Made by a program: the position numbers and the translations under genes. Shown here piece after piece: positions 58,235-64,000 of a stretch of DNA of 64,000 bases; within the stretch, counting starts at the first letter, position 1, and every line of letters begins with the position of its first letter. Origin of the DNA: Lineus longissimus (taxonomy: Eukaryota > Nemertea > Pilidiophora > Heteronemertea > Lineidae); assembly GCF_910592395.1 (NCBI RefSeq), contig NC_088309.1, forward strand, positions 16,804,599-16,868,598, in the 5' to 3' direction. Below the pieces are notes generated by a model. The model was not told the DNA's origin, did no database searches, and was given only the letters and a program-made list of their open reading frames with translations.

Positions 58235-59976
58235 TTATTTATGCTCAGATTTTACTTTCGATTGGAGATTTAGGGGGCAAGAGGCCAGAAAATGCTCAGA
58301 TGACCTACAGAGGTAACACAGCCTAGAGAATCCCCTGCCCCTGCCCCTGCCACGACCTCTAAAGGATGAACCACCATTATTTTGAAGCAACAAAGGTATA
58401 AGTTGCATAAGAACGTCACTGCTTTCTTTTGGCTTGTCCTTACTATTCTTGGGATCGTTATCCTTATCAATATCTTTGTCTGGAGGCTTCTCCTTGGCAT
58501 CTTTCTGGCCCTTTTTAACAGACTTCTTCCAGGCGTCAACTGCAGATTGGGCTTTCTTAGCACCCTCAGTCCCCAAAAGCCGTGTTACAAGCCCATGTAA
58601 GTTACCAGATTTATCGTTCTCCCTACTGACCTTCAGAGCCATCTTGTACAGCTCCTTGTCAGTATGATCAGAGGCTACAGCCGTGTCATAAAGGCTTTCG
58701 AGGGAGGCTAGGAGGACGCCATTTGGGGTTGTGGTCCGCAAAGCCAAGGTTCTCACCTGAGAGAGGGCTGTTTGGACTGATGTGCCTTCTTGCGTCTGTC
58801 TTATGCGCTTGACCTCCCCTTCTAGGAGTTTTAGACGTACTGCTGGATCCTCATTATCAGCGTGAGGGGCCAGGACATTGTTATTGTCAGCTCCCTGCTC
58901 CACGTTGGGGGGTGCCCCTGCAGCGGCTTCTGGGGCTTTCTAAATGAACGAGAGAAAGATCAGTTACTAATGATGTTTTGTATTGACATTACATTATAAG
59001 TAGGAATCCTGCTCGGGGCCCTGCCCGACATGTCGTTCATAGATTGGGAGAATAATATATCCCCAGGAAAAGGTGTTTTACCACGGCATATATTACCATA
59101 AATCTGCCTTTTTTTTTCTTTTTTTTTTTTTTTTTCTTCCCCGCTGCTTGGAGCTGACCTCATTATGCCTTAGTGAACGTGACAGCAAATTTATACTCCC
59201 CGGGGAAAGAGTGCATGAAGATTCGGTTGGGACATCATTGGAATAACGAGCAAATTTGCAGTTATAGGGAATCCCCTCTCAACTATGCAAAAATATAACC
59301 CGAAAATCAAACGTCTAAGCAGGAAAACGTTGCTTACCCTCTTCTGGCCTTTCTCCTTAGCCTGACATGCCTGAAGGGTTTGGCCCGCAGGGGCTCCTGT
59401 CAAGTTTGCCTGTAGCACTGCATGGTGGACTGTTAGGCTTCGGTTGCAAATGCTGTCATCTATCTGTGCCATGCCCAGGACCGCCTGCAAATCAATTTAC
59501 TGAATCGTTTAAATTTTAAGAAACATAGAATCAGAAGTCCGGCTAGATACCCCGTGGAGGTATATTCTACATGGTAGCCTAGAGACACATTATATGCTAT
59601 GCTGGAGACCTACTCATAAACTTTTATTCTAGTAAAAGTCGCGCTTTAAATGCCGTGGGCAGAATACCTACAGGTGGGGGGATGACCCATGCCCGAGCTG
59701 TCCTCCACTTACTAGAAACCAGCAAGCACAACTTACCGTAATGTCATACCCAGTAAGCTTTTTGAATTCACTGCCCAGGTCGTCGAAAGAATACGATGTA
59801 AGAGGGTATCTTCTTGACAGACTGGCGAAATTCTCTGGATCCACCTCGTCCGGATGAACTAAGCGCGCGGCGACCGGGAACATGTCTCTGCCACGTAGGG
59901 AGTGTCCCTCCTTCAACCATACCGCCGGTGTAGAGGGGTGGGCTGAAGCAGTACGATCCGAGCCTGAGGACTGCAT
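58235..59976 (-). CDS. Ngaro gag-like protein, spliced from three exons
   Basis: Exons 59976-59737 (80 codons), 59484-59338 (49 codons) and 58939-58235 (234 codons plus stop). Donors are GTAAGT and GTAAGC, acceptors TTTGCAG and CATTTAG, and all joins are phase 0, giving 363 residues. Exon 1 starts MQSSGSDRTASAHPSTPAVW and includes PDEVDPENFASLSRRYPLTS. Exon 3 has a charged KGQKDAKEKPPDKDIDKDND stretch, a GRGRGRGRGF run, and the CCHC zinc knuckle CYLCRSSEHFLASC near the C-terminus. In this family gag packages element RNA. The two introns (252 and 398 bp) are unusual for a retrotransposon. Confidence 0.8.
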
Positions 59977-61195
59977 CTCGCGGAATGAACCCCAGAGTGA
60001 AAATGAGCTATGAATGTGAGGGCCTCCAAGTTGTATAAATTACCTCGTGTTCGGGTCACGTGATACATTCATGTAATTTCGGACAAGCATCGGAACCATT
60101 TAGTGCTGGCGGGTATTGTCTGGCCCTGGGCCTTTGTCATTTTGGCTGATCAATTCTATTAAGCTTTTCACACCTGACATGCCTGAGGCAAGCTTGATTA
60201 CAACATGGTTACACGATGAATTGTTGGCACATGCCGACTGAATAAAAGTACTCTGTCCATTACTGGTCATTTGAACAATCGATAACGATCTACCCGAAGG
60301 ATTAATTGGGCGCTTATTCAATCTCCACTAGTGGAACAATGTAACGCATAGCAAGGCCATCGTCTGGATTTTGCAAGCCCAGGCGTTGTCCCCCCGTACT
60401 ACCATGGACCTATATGGTACTCCTCACAGGAAGAAAAACCGCGTAAATGCTGCTCGAGATAACCCTGGCACACTGCCCATGGTGAATTCAACCATGGACC
60501 TATTATAGGTCCATGATTCAACATACGATATATAGACTTCTCTAAGAGTCCGATCGAGTCTCACACTCAAAGTCTATCCTTCGCCGTAGTAACTGACATA
60601 AAACGTTGTCTTGAATGAATCTGTCACGAACGGCCTAATAGACCACACAGAAAAGTCTCTCCTACGACTAAGTCAGCTGCTGCCGCAAGATTACCAACTA
60701 AATTCCCAGTCATATATCAAGGGATAAGCTCGAGCACAAAGTCAGGTCTCACACAGTTTATAATCTTCAGAAGCAGAAAACTGCCCTAAGATTACCCAGA
60801 GCACATAGCAGGATCTCACAGCCTATCTTTAGAAGCAGAAACACTGCCCTAAGATTACTGTCTAGCTTCCTTCCCCAGACACATAGCAGGGGGACGACCT
60901 AGAGCACATAGCAAGGTCTCACAGCCTATCTACAGAAGCAGGAACTGCCCTAAGATTACTGTCTAGTTTCCTTCCCCAGACACATAGCAGGGGAATGACC
61001 CAGAGCACGTAGCAAGGTCTAAGCCTACGGTCTATCTCGAAAACAAAATGTCTTGAGATTACCGTCGTCTAAATGCGGGTAAAACCACGGAATCGGTATA
61101 TACTCACCCAAAGGTATAGGCCTACTACCCCAACGCCATGTAGGAACTGTGAAGCTGATGTACGATCGGAGAACCGATCGTGACCTGTACGGGCG
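59977..61195. repeat. Ngaro 5' region with internal tandem repeats
   Basis: Between A1 and the gag start. 60776-61030 holds about three 95-105-bp units (AGCACATAGCAAGGTCTCAC, CTGCCCTAAGATTACTGTCT). A palindrome ATGGACCTATTATAGGTCCA T lies at about 60493-60513. It probably contains the promoter. Confidence 0.65.
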
Positions 61196-61261
61196 GTGTT
61201 CCAAACAATAATGACATTGCCGCTCAGCTCACGTGCACATGACGTCACCCCACTTTGGAAA
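61196..61261 (-). repeat. Split direct repeat A1
   Basis: Identical in content to A2 at 47879-47944. The element boundary is the point where the match to A2 ends (61261/61262). Confidence 0.85.
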
Positions 61262-62027
61262 TGGAGAATTCCCACAGTATGTGCAGTGAATCGGCATGAT
61301 TCTGTTCGCCTATTAAGTTTTAGTTCTACGATTCTTTCATGAGTAAAAAGTAGACATTCAAAGCAATACAATAATGTCACTCCCATAAAAATTGATTGGA
61401 AATTGAGGGAGCTACGGCATTCTGTTCGGCAACTGTCAGCGCTGAAAAATACATTGCTTACTGTACAATACCAAATGGCACATTTTAAAAAGCGCTCATT
61501 GGACAACGTAGGGAATCACCAGAAATGACGTCATCGCTGGTCTAAATAGAAAACTACGGTGGCGCAGTAGAGCACAAGAAAAGGTTTAGCATTAACTTCG
61601 TCATGCAAGCTTCAGCAACAAAACGATTTCTCATGAATGATTTATTTGATCATCATCAGCTTGTTTTCTCCTGATAGATAAAAAAATGATTTACAATTTC
61701 CATCAAAGTTTTCTATTTTGTGTATAGTCACATGTTATTTAACTGGCAAGGAGCCAAGCAGTTTTGAATATTCGCGGGAAAATACTTCGTACTTGTAAAC
61801 GAGGCTATGACAATGAGTGTCCTCATTCATGGCATAAACTTCATGTTTCGGTAAATATTTTCATACGATGATTTCACCCGAATTATGGTCAGGATTGAGG
61901 AATGAACAGTGGCATAATTATGTCAACCAAAAACATTGGTACCGTAGTGAACGCAAAAGGATATCAAATACCATGGAGCATGCCATTTTCATGCATAATG
62001 AACTGAACACCGGGAAGATATTAATGA
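61262..62027. other. Right flank of Ngaro inside the Helentron-like element
   Basis: Non-coding sequence with no recognisable gene. By position it belongs to the family-B element. Confidence 0.5.
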
Positions 62028-62063
62028 TATTAACTCAGCTGAGCGCCAGGCCCTTGGGCCTCT

Positions 62064-63026
62064 TGTTGGTAAGTACTTCAACTCCAGACTTAAAAGAACC
62101 CTTATAGTCAATGGATGTTCCAAGATATGTGAAGTCATACACCCTATCAAGTATAACATTGTCCAGTGTAAAAGGTACCTGATCTGAGAGTTTCTTTTAG
62201 AAAACCAAAATCTTTGACTTGTCCAAATTGATTTGAAGTCTCCATGTTTTACAATATTGTGACAAGCCGTTGAGACATGTCTGAAGACCTGTTGAGGTTA
62301 GGGAGAAGAGAACCAAATTACCTGCATACAGTAAAGACGACAATTTGGTTGTATCTAATAGTGCTGGCGATGGATTAGTCTGATCCAGTACATTTACAAT
62401 ATCATTGATAAAAAGATTAAATAGTGTGGGGCTAAGAACATCCCCCTGGCGAGTACCAACTTTGACTTTAAAAAACCATGACATCCCTTGAGGGAATTTG
62501 ATACAACTTGACATAGAACCATAAAGGTTTTTATATAATTAAGGAAGTTGCCAGAAATATTGACGTTCATCATTTCAGAGAATAAACCACTATGCCAAAC
62601 ACTGTCGAATGACTTTTTAAGGTCGACAAAACAACAATATATTTTTTTACCTTTGCTGAAGTACTTGTTAACGATGGTTTTGATGATAAAAATGTTGTCA
62701 ATAGTTCTGGCACTTTTCTTAAAGCCATTCTGACAATTACTGATAACATTATTCCGATCCATATATGATACAAGCCTGGCATTTAGTACAGATGAGAACA
62801 GTTTACACAAACAGCTGGAAATAGTAATTCCACGATAATTATTAGGGTCAATGGGGTCACCTTTTATTTTAAAAAGAGGTACAATATAACCATATCTCCA
62901 ATCAGATGGAGAAAGTGAACTACCTAAAATTAGATTGAAAACTTTGGTGAGGAGAGGCAAAAGGTGATCTGAGCCAGTTTTAATCATTTCATTAGAAATT
63001 GAATCAAAACCAACTGCCTTACCATT
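62064..63026 (-). mobile_element. LINE, RT part, degenerate
   Basis: Non-LTR reverse transcriptase: NGKAVGFDSISNEMIKTG at the start, GYIVPLFKIKGDPIDPNNYR, GFKKSARTIDNIFI, motif A FVDLKKSFDSVWHSGLF, GTRQGDVLSPTLFNLFINDI, and motif C position LLYAGNLVLFS. The family has YADD there, so both catalytic Asp residues are lost. A frame change near 62510 and a stop near 62195 also break it. The jockey/CR1/L2 branch is likely. It continues in frame across the large insertion into 46767-46152. Confidence 0.83.
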
Positions 63027-63640
63027 TTTGGCTCAACGTCAGGGGAGTCTATACGATAGCCGTGTGTCCGTCGTCCTTATCCTGTGTGGCACGTTTCTTA
63101 ACCGCTTGTGCTATGAACTTGAAACTTTGTACACATTATGACCTAGGTCACATGACCTCTGGCAGCGAAATTCGGTCCGGTCTTATTCTTCACCTGGCCA
63201 CCAGGGGGCTAAAACCAAAAACTTAAAAAGTGCGATAAATCGTTTATTAGTGATTTGTTTTTGCTAAAATCTCTATGGTGGGTACCCCTAGCAAGGATAC
63301 ATCACATATCGTACGGGTTTTTGATTTGACCTACTTGTCAAGGTCACAGAGGTCAAACTCTAAAATTTCACCGATAGTGGCACGTTTTGTCTTTATTCGT
63401 CCTATAGTCTTTAAATTTGGTATGTAGACACCTGTTACGTAGCTCTACATGTTGACAAAAAATCAGGTCGATGTGGCGTACTTTTCAAGGTCACAGAGGT
63501 CAAATGGTGTGAATTGGCCGTTTGTGTGTAAATATGGCACGTTTCTTAACTACTAAAGCTATGAACTTTAAACTTGGTACACATGACCCCCCCTGTAGTG
63601 TAATCTGAATAAATGGGTCATAGAGTTTGAGGTGCTGCCA
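63027..63640. mobile_element. Helentron-like element related to family A, inserted in the LINE
   Basis: After ACCATTT of the LINE the sequence changes to TTGGCTCAACGTCAGGGGAG, GTGTGTCCGTCGTCC, then blocks with GGCACGTTTCTTAACCGC, CCACCAGGGGGC and AAGGTCACAGAGGTCAAA, as in family A. The junction is at a T run. The right end may be the GAGGTGCTGCCACCTC hairpin near 63630, but this is uncertain. Confidence 0.55.
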
Positions 63641-64000
63641 CCTCGTGATAGATAAGGGTACTGTTCAAAATGGCTGTCATGTTCTAGAAATATACTTCAA
63701 GTGTTCAGAGTTTAAATCCATCGTTATATTCTTTCGGAACGCCCATCGGCAACTGAACATGGTGTCAGAAGTTAAAGAAGACTCTCATGAACTGGGAGAG
63801 ACTGTTATTTTGTTGAGAGATGTCGATGTTGATGAGCTTTGAGCCAAGATTCGTGAATCTTTCCCCAGTCAGAGGAAATGTTTCTGATGACTGCATGTAC
63901 ATCTCGTGTGCATCATGTATATAAAGGTGCTGTGCAGTGACTTTTCATGTGCTGAACAGTGAGTTGCGCCCATGAATGATGAATCTGAAGATAATCTAAG
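63641..64000. other. Right edge, nothing recognised
   Basis: A 71-codon open frame (63627-63842) shows no domain. The LINE 5' part may resume here but could not be read. Confidence 0.35.

Larger units (their letters stand above)
47656..61261 (-). mobile_element. Ngaro/PAT-type DIRS retrotransposon with split direct repeats (interrupted by a pogo element)
   Basis: Repeats in element order on the minus strand: A1 61261-61196, coding region, B1 48013-47945, A2 47944-47879, B2 47724-47656. A1 and A2 are the same 66 bp (start TTTCCAAAGTGGGGTG). B1 and B2 are the same 69 bp (end GGAATAGGTATA). B1 abuts A2 without a gap. This A1-ORFs-B1-A2-B2 order is diagnostic of the Ngaro/PAT group of tyrosine-recombinase retrotransposons. 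ORFs are gag (spliced), RT-RNase H and tyrosine recombinase. Without the nested pogo element (48215-54285) it is about 7.5 kb. Confidence 0.88.
46768..62063. mobile_element. Helentron-like element, family B, split by the Ngaro element
   Basis: Left end TTTTAGCTCAGCTGACTAAG with GTCAGCCGAGCT forms a hairpin, followed by GGCGTCCGTC and a (CCAT)n microsatellite (46831-46875). Right end is AACTCAGCTGAGCGCCAGGC with CCTTGGGCCTCTTG at 62028-62063, a stem-loop preceded by an inverted match to the left end. The LINE reading frame resumes on both sides with only T residues at the junction, so insertion into TT is likely. Own sequence is 46768-47655 plus 61262-62063 (about 1.7 kb); no transposition protein is seen in it. 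Confidence 0.62.

Overview
The window is nuclear DNA of an invertebrate animal. Two conserved genes are cut into many short GT-AG exons, there are tRNA-like SINE heads, interstitial CCCTAA repeats and a very dense load of DNA transposons, and the elements present (Ngaro/PAT-type DIRS retrotransposon, PIF/Harbinger, pogo, Helentron-like repeats) are typical of marine invertebrates such as echinoderms, hemichordates, lancelets and molluscs. The phylum cannot be fixed from this sequence alone.

Positions 1-16666 (minus strand) hold the first 18 coding exons (1006 codons) of SUPT6H/SPT6, the histone chaperone and elongation factor that travels with RNA polymerase II. The gene runs off the left edge. 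Three of its introns carry tandem arrays of a sequence with all the hallmarks of box H/ACA snoRNAs on the gene's own strand: two hairpins, an ANANNA hinge, a terminal ACA, and a 15-nt spacing from pocket to box. About 19 good copies are present. Other introns carry minisatellites, one of them built from copies of the neighbouring 5' splice site.

Positions 16667-19899 form a head-to-head intergenic region. Positions 19900-46085 (plus strand) hold a complete 11-exon gene for a 613-residue AidB/ACDH-11-like acyl-CoA dehydrogenase. Its 14.8-kb intron 6 (26336-41120) is packed with repeats: an inverted pair of a SANT-like exon, three copies of a 444-bp MITE, a broken GPCR, a 156-bp satellite inside a Helentron-like element, a broken Harbinger transposase, and further Helentron-like elements with CGTC microsatellites.

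Positions 46086-63026 are a nest of mobile elements just after the dehydrogenase stop codon. A LINE (minus strand) was split by a Helentron-like element. That element received an Ngaro/PAT-type tyrosine-recombinase retrotransposon with intact A1...B1-A2-B2 split direct repeats and a gag spliced from three exons. The retrotransposon received a pogo element with TIRs and a TA target site, and the pogo element received a two-gene PIF/Harbinger element with TIRs and a CTG duplication. Every level can be read from precise junctions. A second Helentron-like element interrupts the same LINE at about 63026.
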